A stretch of 64,000 nucleotides of DNA, from the NCBI GenBank assembly GCA_012295275.1, contig CM022665.1:15417476-15481475 (forward strand), written 5' to 3'. The stretch comes from Chrysomallon squamiferum. Taxonomy: Eukaryota > Mollusca > Gastropoda > Neomphalida > Peltospiridae. How positions within the stretch are numbered: position 1 is the stretch's first letter; each line of letters begins with the position of its first letter. Of the stretch, positions 39,009-51,988 are shown piece after piece. Both the position numbers and the translations under genes were made by a program. Under the pieces are notes generated by a model. It saw only the letters and a list, made by a program, of their open reading frames with translations, was not told the origin of the DNA and searched no databases.

Positions 39009-39135
39009 TGTATGTATGTATGTATGTATGTATGTATGTATGTATGTATGTATGTATGTATGTATGTATGTATGTATGTATGTATGTATGTATGTATGTA
39101 TGTATGTATGTACGTACGTATGTATGTATGTATGT
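39009..39135. repeat. (TATG)n microsatellite
   Basis: About 31 TATG tetramers with two TACG variants near the end. Confidence 0.97.
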
Positions 39136-39804
39136 TGATACCTACGTACGTATATTACATATGAGCATTTCAGAGATTATTTAGTAAAGGTGGAAAAAAC
39201 AGAAAACCAAGTCTTCTAAAAGTCTTACATCCACTGAAGGACAAGTATTTAACTAAAGCGCGCAGTGAATAAAAAGTAAATTCCATGAATAGAAATACGC
39301 TTCAGACGTTTGTTTTATTAACTGATAAGTTACAAACGGTTGCCGCATTTTGTCAAGAAGAAAGGTTATGGCGTTTTTATTATTGGAACAAACATAATGA
39401 TACAAAAATTGAAAATCTTATAGTTTCATGGCCAAATCAAGTCTTGTGACATCGGAAGACAAGGCTGAGTGACATCCGATAGTAAGTCAAGCGTAAAACG
39501 TTTCACAATGATACACTATGCAGAGCGATAAAAAAAAAATATATATATATATATATATTCTAATTCTTGTATATATGAATACAAAATCTTATTTGACTTT
39601 CTAATTTGTAACCACGTTCTCTCACCCATGACTATGTCGATATACGCCGATAAACATAAATAATTCAGTTTTTACAACTAAACAACAAGAAAATATTTTA
39701 AATTTTTTAGATTTTATTTTCGTTATGTCTGTATCATTTTATTAATGCTGAAGTACAAATGTGGTAGATTTGAAAATAAGCAGCAAAGCGTTTCGTTTAT
39801 TCAT

Positions 39805-39972
39805 TATTGTTATTGTTATTATTGTTATTATTGTTATTATTATTATTATTATTATTATAGTTGTCTTTGTTGCTTCTATTGTTATTATTATTACTACTAC
39901 TGTTATAATACTGTTATTATTATTATTAGTAGTAGTAGTAGTAGTAGTGGTAGTGGTAGTAGTGATGGTGGA
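39805..39972. repeat. (ATT/TTG)n then (AGT)n compound tract
   Basis: ATT/GTT triplets to about 39926, then AGT/GGT triplets. Confidence 0.93.
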
Positions 39973-41239
39973 GGCATTATAGTAGGATAAGAAGCAACAG
40001 CAGCAACATTAATGGTGGTTTTCATATACATATATAATGCGTAACAGTAATAAAACCTTTTAAAAACAGCAACATTCACATTCATCATAATACACCAGAT
40101 ACCTATATATCTTACTATTTACTCTGACCACACAAACACAGCATGTATGTCATCTATACTTAATAAACAAAAACAAGTGCGGTTTGTTTTTTCTTCCCCC
40201 TAATGACCCAACCCATAACACCCAGAACGAAAAACAAAACATCAACATCTTCCGTCAACGAAATCCCTTCATGAATAGCCCGACAACGTAATTACTTTCT
40301 TACATGAACTGCCTGACAAAGATCAGACAGGGTCGTCGCCCATGTTGTTGTCTGTGTCGTCTGTATCGGTGATGAAACCCCGTGTCCTCCGTCACTCACC
40401 TGACAGAAGGTAAATTCCTCCCATTTACCTCTGCTAATTACAAGACAAAGTAGGTGAGAAGAGAAAGTATATACTGTGTACCTTATGTGATAGTGACAAA
40501 ACAGACGAAAAGTCAGCCGAGTGTTTGCTTGTACAGTTATCAGAATACTGGTCATGACAAATATATAAGTATGATGGTCATGATTTTACTGATTTAAATC
40601 TGTTTGCTGGGTCATGGTTTTAGCTACTTAAATGTTTTTATTTACTGGTCAGATTACCAAGACTGGGGATAAATAAATATATTTGTCTCAAATGATAGGA
40701 AGTCCATGATTTGAATTAAATTTTCAAAACAGCGGTAAATACCATAATCTATTTCAAACGATCGCAAAAGACAATCATTTGAATTAAATTCTCAGAAGAG
40801 AGATAAAGATTATTATAAAGACTAACATTTACCTACTTGTTGGTCAAGATCGTGTGGTCAAGCAGCTTGTCTCGTTTGTTTGTTCGGTCAAGTGTATGTG
40901 ACGCCTTGCAGTCCTTTTGCAAGAACAGTGTCAACAAGTTATGAACATTGTAGAAAGCTGAGAGCGAGGTCCGGGCTTATGGTTCAGTGACAACGCTCAC
41001 TTTTCTGTACGTTTCGGTATCTTGATATATTTAATTTTCTTATTATTTCAGTCAGTGCTAAATGGTTTACAAAAGATTATGGTAAACATATATGCAAGGG
41101 TTTGTGTAAACGTGTATTTGAAATCAAAGTTTTTGTCAAACAGGACAATATTGAATGGTTGAAGTCAGGAATGGATATATATATATGGATATATCTGTAT
41201 TTGTATGTGTATGCATTTGTGTGTCTGTGTATGTGTGTT
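39973..41239. other. Intergenic, nothing recognised
   Basis: An 87-codon minus-strand frame (40292-40555) has no family match. The rest is AT-rich and ends in TATG/GT-rich sequence next to the SINE tail. Confidence 0.5.
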
Positions 41240-41435
41240 TATATTTAGGAAAGAATATTTTGTTGTCTTAAGTGCGTCTGATTAGACTCTGCTCTGCGCA
41301 TGACAATATTCGGGAACGCACTGGCACAGGAGGACAAAGTCCAATCATGACCTCACAAACTCGTCAGATGTCGCTGACAAGACTCGAACGTGTGGCACCC
41401 GCAAACGGACGACGATGTCACTCGGCCATCAAGAC
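41240..41435 (-). mobile_element. tRNA-derived SINE, family 1, copy with longer body
   Basis: Read on the minus strand, it starts GTCTTGATGGCCGAGTGAC: an A box (TGGCCGAGTGA) seven bases in, as in a tRNA. A B box CGTTCGAGTCT follows (41380-41390). A shared body continues to an AT/TG-rich tail. It aligns with the copy at 32833-33002 in the head, in the ~75 bp downstream of the B box, and in the final segment. It is about 7 nt shorter between the boxes than that copy, but has ~31 bp of body the other lacks. Pol III boxes indicate origin, not present activity. Confidence 0.8.
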
Positions 41436-41526
41436 AGCCAATGTTTGGCTGTATGAGCGTCAAACCATCCAACGACAACAACAGTACACCGTTTTAAAAT
41501 GACCCAGTAAAATGGCTAAACCTTTC

Positions 41527-42267
41527 ACTGACACACGTGAATCAACTGTTACCACTGACACACGTGAATCAACTGTTACCACTGACACACGTGAATCAAA
41601 CGTTTCCACTGACACACGTGAATCAAATGATTCCACTGACACGTTTTAAAATGACACCAGTAAAATGGCTAAACCTTTCACTGACACACGTGAATCAACT
41701 GTTACCACTGACACACGTGAATCAAACGTTTCCACTGACACACGTGTATCAAATGATTCCACTGACACGCGTGTATCAAATGATTCCACTGACACGTGAG
41801 TAAAATGTTACCACTGACACACGTGAATCAACTGTTACCACTGACACACGTGAATCAACTGTTACCACTGACACACGTGAATCAACTGTTACCACTGACA
41901 CACGTGAATCAAACGTTTCCACTGACACGCGTGTATCAAATGATTCCACTGACACGTGAGTAAAATGTTACCACTGACACACGTGAATCAACTGTTACCA
42001 CTGACACACGTGAATCAACTGTTACCACTGACACACGTGAATCAAACGTTTCCACTGACACGCGTGTATCAAATGATTCCACTGACACGTGAGTAAAATG
42101 TTACCACTGACACACGTGAATCAAATGTTTCCACTGAGACATGAGTCAAACGTTTCTACTGACACACGAGAGTAAAATGTTACCACTGACACACGTGAAT
42201 CAACTGATTCCTCTGACACACGTGAGTCAAATGTTTCTATTGACACATACGAGTCAAATGTTTCCAT
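41527..42267. repeat. 27-bp minisatellite with higher-order structure, about 27 units
   Basis: Units read ACTGACACACGTGAATCAA followed by CTGTTACC, ACGTTTCC or TGATTCC variants (27 bp). A 25-bp variant (ACTGACACGTGAGTAAAATG then TTACC) recurs at 41788, 41948 and 42081. This gives higher-order periods of 160 and 133 bp, which is exactly 25 plus five or four 27-bp units. A flanking segment (GTAAAATGGCTAAACCTTTC) at about 41507-41526 is duplicated near 41661-41680. Most units contain the palindrome CACGTG. Copies at the right end are the most degenerate. Confidence 0.9.
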
Positions 42268-43141
42268 AGACCACAATACTGTGTTAACACTGTCTTCAGT
42301 GTTGCTTTCTTTTGTTATTAGTGGTTTTCGCTGGGCTGTGTAATGGTCAGTATTTACTCATTAGCAGTCGTCAAAACCATGTGTGATTCCGAATAACACG
42401 CCTAGGCGCGATGTCACATACTGTTGTCCGAACACTCGGTCCGGTCTGGTCCTGGTAATCACAACTTAAATGGTTGTCATCTGGATAAAGTCATAACCGG
42501 GTCAAAGGTTCAAATGAATTTATGTTTTCGCTCTTTATTATATTTTTTATTCTGTTTATTTGTTTTCAGTTGGGTTTTCCCTTTTTTCTTTTTTCTTTTT
42601 TACCTTGTTTCTTTCTGTCGTTATTTTCTTTCAATATTTTAAAATTTATTTCCATTTATTAACTGAAATTATATATTGTATTTAAGAGTGTTATTATTAT
42701 TTTAACGTAATAATCTGTTTTCTATTGTTGTTTTCTTTCTTTCAGTATTTTATTATTTCTTTTTAATTAATTTATTTATTTGCTTTGTATGTGATTTTGA
42801 AGGTTTATTTTTAACATAATCTCTTAAAGACTATAAATTGCAAACAAACAAACAAACCAAACAAATAAGAAAAAAATCCCCTCTATTTTACATTTATTTA
42901 AATTGTTATTTACTACCATTTACATATCTCTTCACACGAGACTGTTTTAATAATTACTACATTACCTTTAATGTAGTGTTGAATCTAGTGCAATACCATT
43001 GTTTGCATTACCTACTGAAACGTGACCAGGTTTTTACACTTACATTATTAAAGTCAGGGAAGGTTTGAATCAATTATCTACACCATTTGAAATTAGGTCC
43101 AGGAATCATGTTTTTTTTTCTTTTCTTCTTTTTCTTCTTCA
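42268..43141. other. Intergenic, nothing recognised
   Basis: Unique sequence to about 42520, then T-rich sequence with scattered TTTC/TTTA runs. Confidence 0.55.
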
Positions 43142-43148
43142 TTATTAA

Positions 43149-43188
<40 letters not shown>

Positions 43189-43308
43189 TATTTATTTTTG
43201 TTCTTTTATTATTATTATTATTTTTTTTAAAATAATAATGAGATCATTACAAACAGTTTTGAAACGAATATCTATATAACATTATTATTATTATTATTAT
43301 TATTATTT
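43142..43308. repeat. Two (ATT)n tracts
   Basis: ATT triplets at about 43142-43190 and 43283-43308, with T-rich sequence between them. Confidence 0.93.
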
Positions 43309-43538
43309 GTCTTCCAGTTGCTTCATTTGAATAAAGGTTGTTGGTTCAGTGACATTCGTTGTATATTATAAAGTTTATCTTCCTCTTTATCTTTCGTGTC
43401 TATCAGCATATAAGTATGTTTGTAAGATGTGTATAAGTACGTATATATCTATGTGTGTATGTACGTATGTATGTATGTATCTATGTACGTATATATGTGT
43501 GTATATATGCATACAGAAACACAGCGAGAGACATACCT

Positions 43539-43539
<1 letters not shown>

Positions 43540-43610
<71 letters not shown>
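43540..43610. repeat. (AC)n-(AG)n compound microsatellite
   Basis: AC to 43554, then pure AG to 43610. A (TATG)n-like stretch precedes it from 43435. Confidence 0.97.
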
Positions 43611-43611
<1 letters not shown>

Positions 43612-44060
43612 ATATTAAATTCGTCTGGTTAAAATATTTTATCTGTTACATCTATACCAGTGTTTTTGTTTCATCATCGACTGGTTGTGTGTCTGGGGAT
43701 ACACTAGAGTCTGCGGACAGATTACGTTATTTACTCCGTTCTGCAAAAGCTAATGTCTTCCTATTTAAACAAGAGACCCTGTTTACAGGCAGACGATATA
43801 AAATGTGCACGATAGGGGAATTCTCGTGCGCTGCACGTGATGAAAAAACGGAGAAAGACAGGGCCCGTCAATATTTTATCATCTTTGTAATTACCACTAG
43901 ACTTCGCGGAGCGATTGTTAAGTACACAGTTACTCTTTATGACGTAATGTCTAGAGGTCAGACGACAAATACCTGTTACTGGTTTGTTTTGGTGACGCTG
44001 ACTTCACACACATGCGCAGTGTCTTTCCAGATTCTTGATTTATTTCTCTCGTATGAATAA
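43600..44060 (+). other. Unassigned ~150-codon open stretch after an (AG)n tract
   Basis: The 201-codon frame that begins at 43455 runs through TATG and AG repeats and then stays open for about 150 codons of ordinary sequence (e.g. RLRYLLRSAKANVFLF). No domain is recognised. The repeat-derived N-terminus argues against it being a gene. Confidence 0.12.
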
Positions 44061-44067
44061 AGATTAC

Positions 44068-44069
<2 letters not shown>

Positions 44070-44154
<85 letters not shown>
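44070..44154. repeat. (TATC)n-(TTTC)n compound microsatellite
   Basis: About 11 TATC units that change to about 10 TTTC units at 44115. Confidence 0.97.
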
Positions 44155-44155
<1 letters not shown>

Positions 44156-44427
44156 ATATCTCTATCTGTCTGTCTACCTACCTACCTTCCTATTTGCCTA
44201 TCTATTCGTTTAATTAGTTATTTGCTTGCATATTTATTTACTTATTCCAGATTATGAAAGAATGATAAAAGAAATATTTAATTAGGAACTATACACGATT
44301 ATGTCTGAGATATTAATTTTTAAACTATAAGCTACTGACAACAATGAATCCTAAATCACAAGTTTTACAATTTTGTTACAATATGTAGGAAATCATTACA
44401 TCTGATTTCTGCTACAGAAAGCAAAGA

Positions 44428-44547
44428 ATTATTATTATTATTAGTATTAGTATTAGTATTATTATTATTATTTAGTGCTACGACTACTACTACTAAAAAT
44501 GCTGCTGCTGCTATTACTACTTCTACTACTGCTACCACTACTACTAC

Positions 44548-44580
<33 letters not shown>
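44428..44580. repeat. (ATT)n / (ACT)n triplet tracts
   Basis: ATT triplets, then ACT/GCT triplets, then ATT triplets. Confidence 0.92.
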
Positions 44581-44689
44581 GATTGCTATGATTATTACTT
44601 TAAAATGTTAATTCAATTATTGCTTAACTTTCTGAAAAAAATATTTATATTTTAAAATAAATATGAAAAGGAACGAAAATTTAGCGCGG

Positions 44690-45150
44690 TCTGTTTCATA
44701 ATTACACACACGCCGAATCTCAAAGCGTACCGCTAGCAATAAGATCACCATACATACGTCATAACCTTAGAAACTGCTCGCAACATTTTACATTAATAGT
44801 CGTGATTACGTGAATGTTATAAATAGACTCAGACTGCAATAAATAATATTACCATCCTAGCTGTCGTCTTTGAAAATCCGTGCATTTGTTCTCCTTAAAG
44901 AGAGTCTTAATTCAAACGAGTAACTGTCGAAAATGCGACAGATACTTCTTGCAGAATTTAAGTTTCCTTCGACAAGTTATTGCCCCACTTCTGGGCTTTA
45001 AGCAAATGGATTTATTGTCGTTTTTAAACCTCCGTCTGAAAAGAGGCCCATTAAGTGGAGAACCCTGACTAAACACCCTGTTTGCCGTTTCATCTTGAAT
45101 AATTAGAACAGACGAGATTTTGATCAAAGAAGAGTCTGAGCTCATTATCT
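44690..45150. promoter_or_regulatory. Complex unique block, candidate distal regulatory element
   Basis: Repeat-free. It contains an NK2-like TTAAGTG (45051-45057) and a TCF/LEF-like ATCAAAG (45123-45129). Open frames on both strands (44880-45068 plus, 44912-45145 minus) have no recognisable product. Confidence 0.25.
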
Positions 45151-45237
45151 GAATGAAATATTCACTGTTTGTTGTTTTTAATTACTTGGGATGTTAGTTA
45201 TTAGTCAGTGTGGATTGTTTCAAATAGAATGAGACGA

Positions 45238-45238
<1 letters not shown>

Positions 45239-45273
<35 letters not shown>
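45239..45273. repeat. (ATT)n tract
   Basis: About 11 ATT triplets. Confidence 0.95.
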
Positions 45274-45274
<1 letters not shown>

Positions 45275-45351
45275 TCATCACTATCGTTAGATCTTCTTTT
45301 GCTTAAATTTTGTTCGCCTTCATTATTATTATCGTTTGCCTTTGAGTACAT

Positions 45352-45620
45352 ATGTCTGTCTGTCTGTATATATGTATGTATGTACGTACGTATGCATGTA
45401 TGTTTGTATGTATGTATGTATATAATTATTATGTATGTGTGGATTATGTGTGTATATGTATATGTGTTTACATGTATGTCTGTGGATGTATATATGTATG
45501 TATGTATATATATAATTATTTTGTATGTGTATGTGTGTATGTATGTGCATCTATGTATTTATAAGTATGTCGTGTCTGTCTGTATCTTTATATGTATGCA
45601 TGCATGTATATATTATATGT
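45352..45620. repeat. Imperfect (TATG)n-rich tract
   Basis: TATG, TGTA and CTGT tetramers with many interruptions. It creates open frames on both strands (C/Y/M/V-rich and H/T/I-rich) that are repeat translations. Confidence 0.88.
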
Positions 45621-46189
45621 ATTTTCGTTTTTCTTCTATTTATTTGTGTCTTTCTATACATATACGAACTTTCAATCATTCATCTGTTTATCCGTACGAT
45701 CATTCATCTATCTGTCTATCTACCTATAAAACAATGTAGGCTATTTAGTATTTCGATGAACAAGAAATCCAAGCATATAATGAACACCTGTTCGCATCAT
45801 TACCTTTGATGTCGCCGCAGATCTACAGGTAAGTCACATGTCGTCTGTTTGACATCTGTGTTTTATGTTCGACAGAGAGCCGAGCTCTTTGGACATGTTC
45901 CGACGTCAACTCCCAATATTTCTTTCATATTAGGTAACTTTATAGCCAAACGTAGCAGTTACGGAACGTTCAGGATTTATCTAGTACTCAGCACTGTAAA
46001 TGAATGCTAAGAAATATTTTGTAGCAAAGTGGATTACTGACTCGGCATTTATTAGAAGGGTGAATTATCAGACGCGTGTAATGTTGCTAAATAACAGTAT
46101 GGTGGTTAGCTAATATTTATTAACAGGTTTTAGGTTACTTTGTATTACATTTGTGAAAAATTATGATGATCCCGTTTCCACGATTCTTT

Positions 46190-46331
46190 AATTATTATTA
46201 TTATTATTATTACTATTATTATTACTAGTATTATTATTATTATCGTTGTTGTTGTTGTTTTGTTTTTTTGTTTATTACTTTGTTTATTTGTATTTCTGTA
46301 ATCACTGACAAAAAAAAAAAAAAAAAAAAAA
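46190..46331. repeat. (ATT)n, (GTT)n and poly(A) tracts
   Basis: ATT triplets, then GTT triplets (to about 46260), then A24 at 46308-46331. Confidence 0.9.
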
Positions 46332-46564
46332 TACAAAAAATAAATAAAAATTTAAACAGACAGTTTGTTTTAAAAGTAACAACTAAAAAAAAAAAAAAAA
46401 AAGTAAAGAAAACATTTTGTTTATAAATAATATATTTCTAATATAACTACAGAAGACATAATTCTGAAAATACCCCACAAAAAAACCCAACAGGTGTCCG
46501 ATTTACGATTAATGCAGTTTTCAAATAAATAAATAAATAAATGAAAAATAAAAGATTAGAAAAA

Positions 46565-46920
46565 CAGTGAGAGAAAAAAAAAAAAAAAAAAAAAAACGAG
46601 AGAAAAAAGAAAAACAGAGCAGACAGGACGGAAAAGAAAGAAAGTAGAAATACAGTTAGAAAGAAAAAAAGAAAAAGAAAACAACAGAAATTGAAGAACA
46701 TTAAACAAAAACACTGCATAAAGGTCGGAAAAGAAAGAATACTGACAAGTAAAGAGACAGAGATAGAAAGAAAGAAAGAAAGAAAGAAAGACAAAATCAA
46801 AGAACAAGGAAAAAGAACAACAAAAAAAACAGTGCATAAAGGAACGGCAAAGAAGGAATACAGAAAAGTAAAGCAAAGAAAGAAAGAAAAAGAAAAGAGA
46901 AAAGAACAAGAAAAAAAGTT
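46565..46920. repeat. A/G-only-biased polypurine stretch
   Basis: Dominated by GAAA, AAAG and AAGAAAG with few pyrimidines. The long minus-strand F/S/L-rich frames here come from this bias. Confidence 0.8.
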
Positions 46921-47208
46921 ATAAAAGGTGTCGCCACTCAATTAACCCTTACCACGCCAGGTACAGCTGCTCAAAGCTGGAGAGTAATTAAATAGAACAT
47001 TCACATAAGTGTTTGTTATATATTTCAGTATTCAATTACAAAGTAATTACATTTCTGAAATATACACCCAGCTGTATGTTTTCTTTAGCACACGTTTGCT
47101 TATGCAATATCTCTGTATAACAATGCCGTACATAATATACAGTATACAATAACAAACAGGTAGTTTTCAATTTCATTGTGATGTTTATAGTAAAAAAAAA
47201 GATTCTAT

Positions 47209-47211
<3 letters not shown>

Positions 47212-47239
<28 letters not shown>
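47212..47239. repeat. (GT)n tract
   Basis: About 14 GT units. Confidence 0.95.
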
Positions 47240-47677
47240 TTATAAATGTTTAAAAGATTTTGAAAACAAATTTTTATTTTTTTATTATTATTAGTAGTAG
47301 AATTTTTGTTATTATTCGCTTCAGTGCAAAACAAACTATTTCATATATGTGGCCTAATCTCTTGATATATTTTTATTACTATAGCAAATACATCATAACT
47401 GAAGTTTGGAATTAGTGTCAGAATTGCCTGTGTCATAACTCCAGCTGAATTTGTAACTGAATATTTGTCTAACGCTTTTTGCAGACTGCTTATACCCTGT
47501 AATAAAGGTTTCTCAGTGTTAATTATAATTTTACATCATAATATTTGTTGAAAGAAAACAACGTGTAAATGATGTTTCAAAACGTTCTGTTCTTAATGGC
47601 TAATAAGATGTGATAGTTTAAAACAGCAGGAAAACACATACCACAACATTTTGCCAATCAGTGCTAATGGGATGAAG

Positions 47678-47690
47678 TAATAATAATAAC

Positions 47691-47723
<33 letters not shown>

Positions 47724-47750
47724 AATAACTAAATAAATAAATAATATTAA
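47678..47750. repeat. (AAT)n-(AAAT)n tract
   Basis: AAT triplets followed by AAAT tetramers. Confidence 0.93.
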
Positions 47751-49260
47751 TACTAAATAACAACAACAGCAAAGAGTTTCCTTGAGGTGTGTTGATCATA
47801 AAACCTTATACTTGAGTGAACAGTTGAGCTACAACAAAACTGTCGTAGTTCATCGTATTATTATAACAAGTTACACTGATTGTAACAGACAGTTAATAAT
47901 AACAAATTATTTTTTGGACTCTGTCTTAAAGGACTGCACTGTACATAGAATGTGTGGGTGTTTTTGTTTTTGTTTTTTATTGCTTTGACTCATCTCTGTC
48001 ACTGATAGATCGTCTCTGTCTGAAACTTTTAATCATGAATTATTATTCAAAACTCATATCAAACTGTGGCGCATTCGTAAACTTAAAATGAGTCGCCGAT
48101 ACTGATACGTTCGCTAGTGTCATTCTGGTTTGTATTTTACTCTGTTGGTCGCATGCATTTTGAGGATAAAAGATATTTTTGGAGACCAAAAAACCAAATA
48201 ATCAAAAAAGAAAGAAAAAAGAACAACGTAAGTCTCAAAACCCGGTCAGTAGGTCAGCCCTTTTACTTTTTATTTTTTATTTATTTTCTGTTTCAGTTTT
48301 ATAACATTATTTTCGATTTTTTCCTTCACGCTTATAAGATTTATACATTTTTACCACGTTTTCAAAACAACGTATTTTGCATACTGCTGCAATGAACAAG
48401 ACCTGAAAATTACATTCATAATAACTTTAACATAATCATTTAAAAAATTCCATCCATCACTAAATGCTAATTTTTATGGTAAAACAATATTAAAACTATT
48501 TGCCTCTGTATTTTTTTATTTTCTTTTTATAATAAAACTGTAAATTCTACCGCTTTTCTTCGCGCACCTGTTTTATGCATAAATTTTCCAAGACAATTTA
48601 AATGCTGTCATCTTGTTTCGCATGTAACCAGATACTTATAATAACAGTAAGTATTTTATAATTAAAATACTTCATCTCAGCTTACGATGAACTGTGAAAA
48701 CAGATGTGGTTCATAATTTAAATATGGCTAGAGGTATATATGCATTTGAACATAAATAGATTATCTATAAAGTCAATTTACTTTAAAAAACAACAACAAC
48801 AAAATGAAACAAAAACTACATTAAACTGGAGGAAACATAAATGCAAAAATTATTAATAATAATAATAATAATTAATTAATTAAAAAACAATTATAATAAT
48901 AAATAAATTAATTAATTAGTAAAGTTTGTGAACGTTATACGTATAGGTGAATGTAAATTTTTGAGAACGTTATTTTATTTGATTCTGGAAAGCAGCCTTG
49001 GTTAATAATTATAACAGCAATAAAATAATAAGGCGTCTTTACTTTATTGTTGCACATAATAATTACTTGCATTACTTGTTATATTATGTTATTGGAATAC
49101 TTTATTATTAACAAAGGTTGGAACCCACTAAAACAAAATTCACCAATAACAGGAAAGCGTACAAACTACCTTTAAGCTATAGTTTCGTATGACGGGTACA
49201 TTTTGATAATAAAAAAACGACCATGAATATGACATGGTCAATGACACCTATGAACAAATA

Positions 49261-49262
<2 letters not shown>
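47751..49262. other. Intergenic, nothing recognised
   Basis: Unique AT-rich sequence; no frame or repeat of note except short AAT/ATTA tracts near 48855-48920. Confidence 0.6.

Positions 49263-49297
<35 letters not shown>
49263..49297. repeat. Poly(T), 35 nt
   Basis: Uninterrupted T run followed by more T-rich sequence to about 49330. Confidence 0.95.
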
Positions 49298-49330
49298 CTC
49301 TGTTGTTGATTTTTTTTTTTCTTTTTTTTT

Positions 49331-51988
49331 TCCCAGGGTCGTGATCTTATGAAGTTATATACAACACCCATCTCATATATCAACGGCTGCAAACGATAAA
49401 TGTCCATTTCTTACATTCATATGCAATGAAGCACATAACAATTTGAAGCCATACCGCTAACGAGTTTTGTTTGTATGGCTAAGCGTGAAATAAGAATGAT
49501 ATTGAATTTGTTAACTGCCCATTAGTTTTGTACAAACAAAGTATGATTCATCTTATTCATAAATGTGGCCCCTTTCGAATTCTGGAGTTTGTTGGTTCGA
49601 TACGTGATACTGGACTAATATAAAGTTTTATTTATTTGTGTTGTTGTTGTTGTAATTTGTATTATTATTATTATTACTGTTTTTAGAATAGATTAAAAAG
49701 TTATTATTATTCGCCGTTGTTACATTTCGGAGATTTAGAGGTTATTTTGTAAGTTTTATTTCCTTACTTAAATAAAAACTAATTTTACACGAACACATTA
49801 TCATAAAATAATATTTTTTATTTACCAAATGATTATATCTGTGCTTTACATTCAATTAATTATTATAATCTGTGTTTTCAAATCATTAAATTAATATACC
49901 TACTATTCACTTTCATTAAATTTTATTATACTTACGTTTTATATCTTATAACAGTAATATTAATCTCTTTATTGTACATTCATTAAAATATTATTATTTC
50001 TTAGCCTGTCTAAGCAGGTGCAAATATACGGAATCTGACCAGTTGTCGAGACATGTATTTTGTCGTTATGTCGACGGGGAGTCACTGTAAAATGCCAAAT
50101 ATATGTTTCTTGTCGTCTTTTTGAATTTCAGAACGAATAAAAGCAATATTAAGCTGTCTTCGTCACTGCAGAACATGAGATTTGACCACATGTCCGAATA
50201 TAGGAGAAAGATTTGCGCAAAAATTCGGACAACTATAGGTTGTAATACATACTATTTGAAACATTGCAAGGTCGTTTGAATTATTTTTTTTATATATATA
50301 TATATATATATACATAATAGGACCTGTTTTGAGGGAATTAAGGAGACTCAGTCGACTTATTTGTTAATGTTATTGTTGTAGTAGTTATTGTCGTCATCGT
50401 CGTTCTTATAAGTCACAGTTACAAGATAATATGCAGATTTTTATGATATTAAATATCATTTCGTTATGACACTCTAGTCAAGTTTATTGTGAATAAATAC
50501 ATGGCACAGGGAGGGCATTTGAAGATCCCTTTGACCTCCCCTCGACATGAGTGACAACGGCCGGGAACGAAGGCGTGAAGACATATTATATTCCGTGTAA
50601 GACTTGTCGTGAAGCAAATACAGAATAGCCATCAGAAAACAAAAAACAAAAAACAACTGGAAAATAAGAAATATAAAGAAGAATAAAAAGAAGGGTAAGA
50701 TTTGTCAGTGATGAGACTAAAACAAACGTTTTGTAGGAAGGTTTTCTTTATGGTAAAGACGTTATCCTATTCTTTCTTAGGATAGTTTCATTTTAGATTT
50801 GACGATGTCTTGTAGCAAAAAAAAACAACAGCAACCATATCAATAATAATAATAATAATAAAAGAGGGAGAACAAGAGTGGGGAAAAAAAAACCCCCCAA
50901 AAAACCGAAATTATGAAACCGATTATGCCAGAGATGCAGACGACGAGAACAAAAACAAAAACAAAAACAACAATAATATTTCTACTAATAATAAGGTAAT
51001 GTATTCTTTTATTCAGGCAGATATCTGAGTAATGCTCTTTAAAAAATACCAGCCACAAAACAAATCTTCGAAAACCCGTATATTTCATGAAAGTAATAAA
51101 CTCTGGCTGTTTGCGCTTATTATTGAGATAAGGCATATTTCAGTTATTTCATTAGCTTTCGCGTATTTTACCTCGCAATAAAGATACATTTTTAAAGAAT
51201 ATTTCTGACATGCGTACAAAGACCGGTGTTTAGCGGGACCCGTTAAGTACAGGTGCTAAATTCAATTAGAAAGGGATTATAACTCATTTGCACACATTAG
51301 TATAACAAAAAACCGAGAGAGAGAATTTATTCCAAGCCCTTGGTTACTGTATATCAATTGGAAAAGTGAGCGTGTGCTAGGGAACTTTCATAAACGTGTT
51401 TATAAAACCTTTAGGGATTCGCGACCCCCACCTGCAGGCTTTAAGACCACGTAAAGGTGTGCAAACATGGCCGACCTTCAGTGTCCACGCATTAATAGAA
51501 AAAGATGAAATACGAAACCAAGACCTGCTTACTGGAATCTCTCTCTCTCTCTCTCGAGTTATTAAAAATAAATCTACGTACGTTTCCAGACACAAGGGAA
51601 TATGGCGGCAGTCATTGTTTGTAGATCTATGCTGGGTGTGTTTTCACACCTGAACATAACTTTGGTCTCATTGTTTGCAAGACAAGTTGACCAAAGAAAT
51701 GGTTTATGTTTGCCCCCTGACTCTCCGTCTCTCTCGGCATTGATATAGAACTACTGGAATGGATATATAAGTATAAGGAATTAAGTAAGTAGGGAATTAA
51801 GTACTGACCGATTTTAGAATTTAATTTATTTAAATTCGTTGGATTCTTTTTTTCTTTTCCCTGCGTGTTAGGGCTTGTGTTGGAGAAACATATCAATACT
51901 AGAAATATTTCAGTATACATACATACATACCCAGATACATATATTGTTGCTTTGTTTTATTTTATTTTTTTCTTGTTTGTTTTTTTTT
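49331..51988. other. Intergenic, nothing recognised
   Basis: Unique AT-rich sequence with a (TA)n tract (50292-50312). A moderately GC segment at 51400-51540 carries overlapping frames on both strands without recognisable products. Confidence 0.55.

Noticed and set aside
41537-41803. 88-codon frame with a 9-residue repeat (LTHVNQLLP-like)
   Set aside because: The 27-bp minisatellite is divisible by three, so it stays open by construction. The 25-bp units and flanking insertions break the frame, and there is no start context or splice evidence.
43455-44060. 201-codon frame, the longest in the window
   Set aside because: Its first ~50 codons are TATG, AC and AG repeats, and the rest has no recognisable domain. 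Chance open frames of ~150 codons are plausible in this much sequence. Kept only as a low-confidence note.
45299-45739. 146-codon C/Y/M/V-rich frame
   Set aside because: It arises from TATG/TGTA repeats; an H/T/I-rich frame covers the same DNA on the other strand.
46447-46941. 164-codon F/S/L-rich minus-strand frame resembling a membrane protein
   Set aside because: The plus strand here is a polypurine-biased stretch, which forces F, S and L codons and removes stops. Overlapping frames show the same bias.
49595-49612. TGGTTCGATACG as a B box
   Set aside because: No A box upstream and no repeated body.
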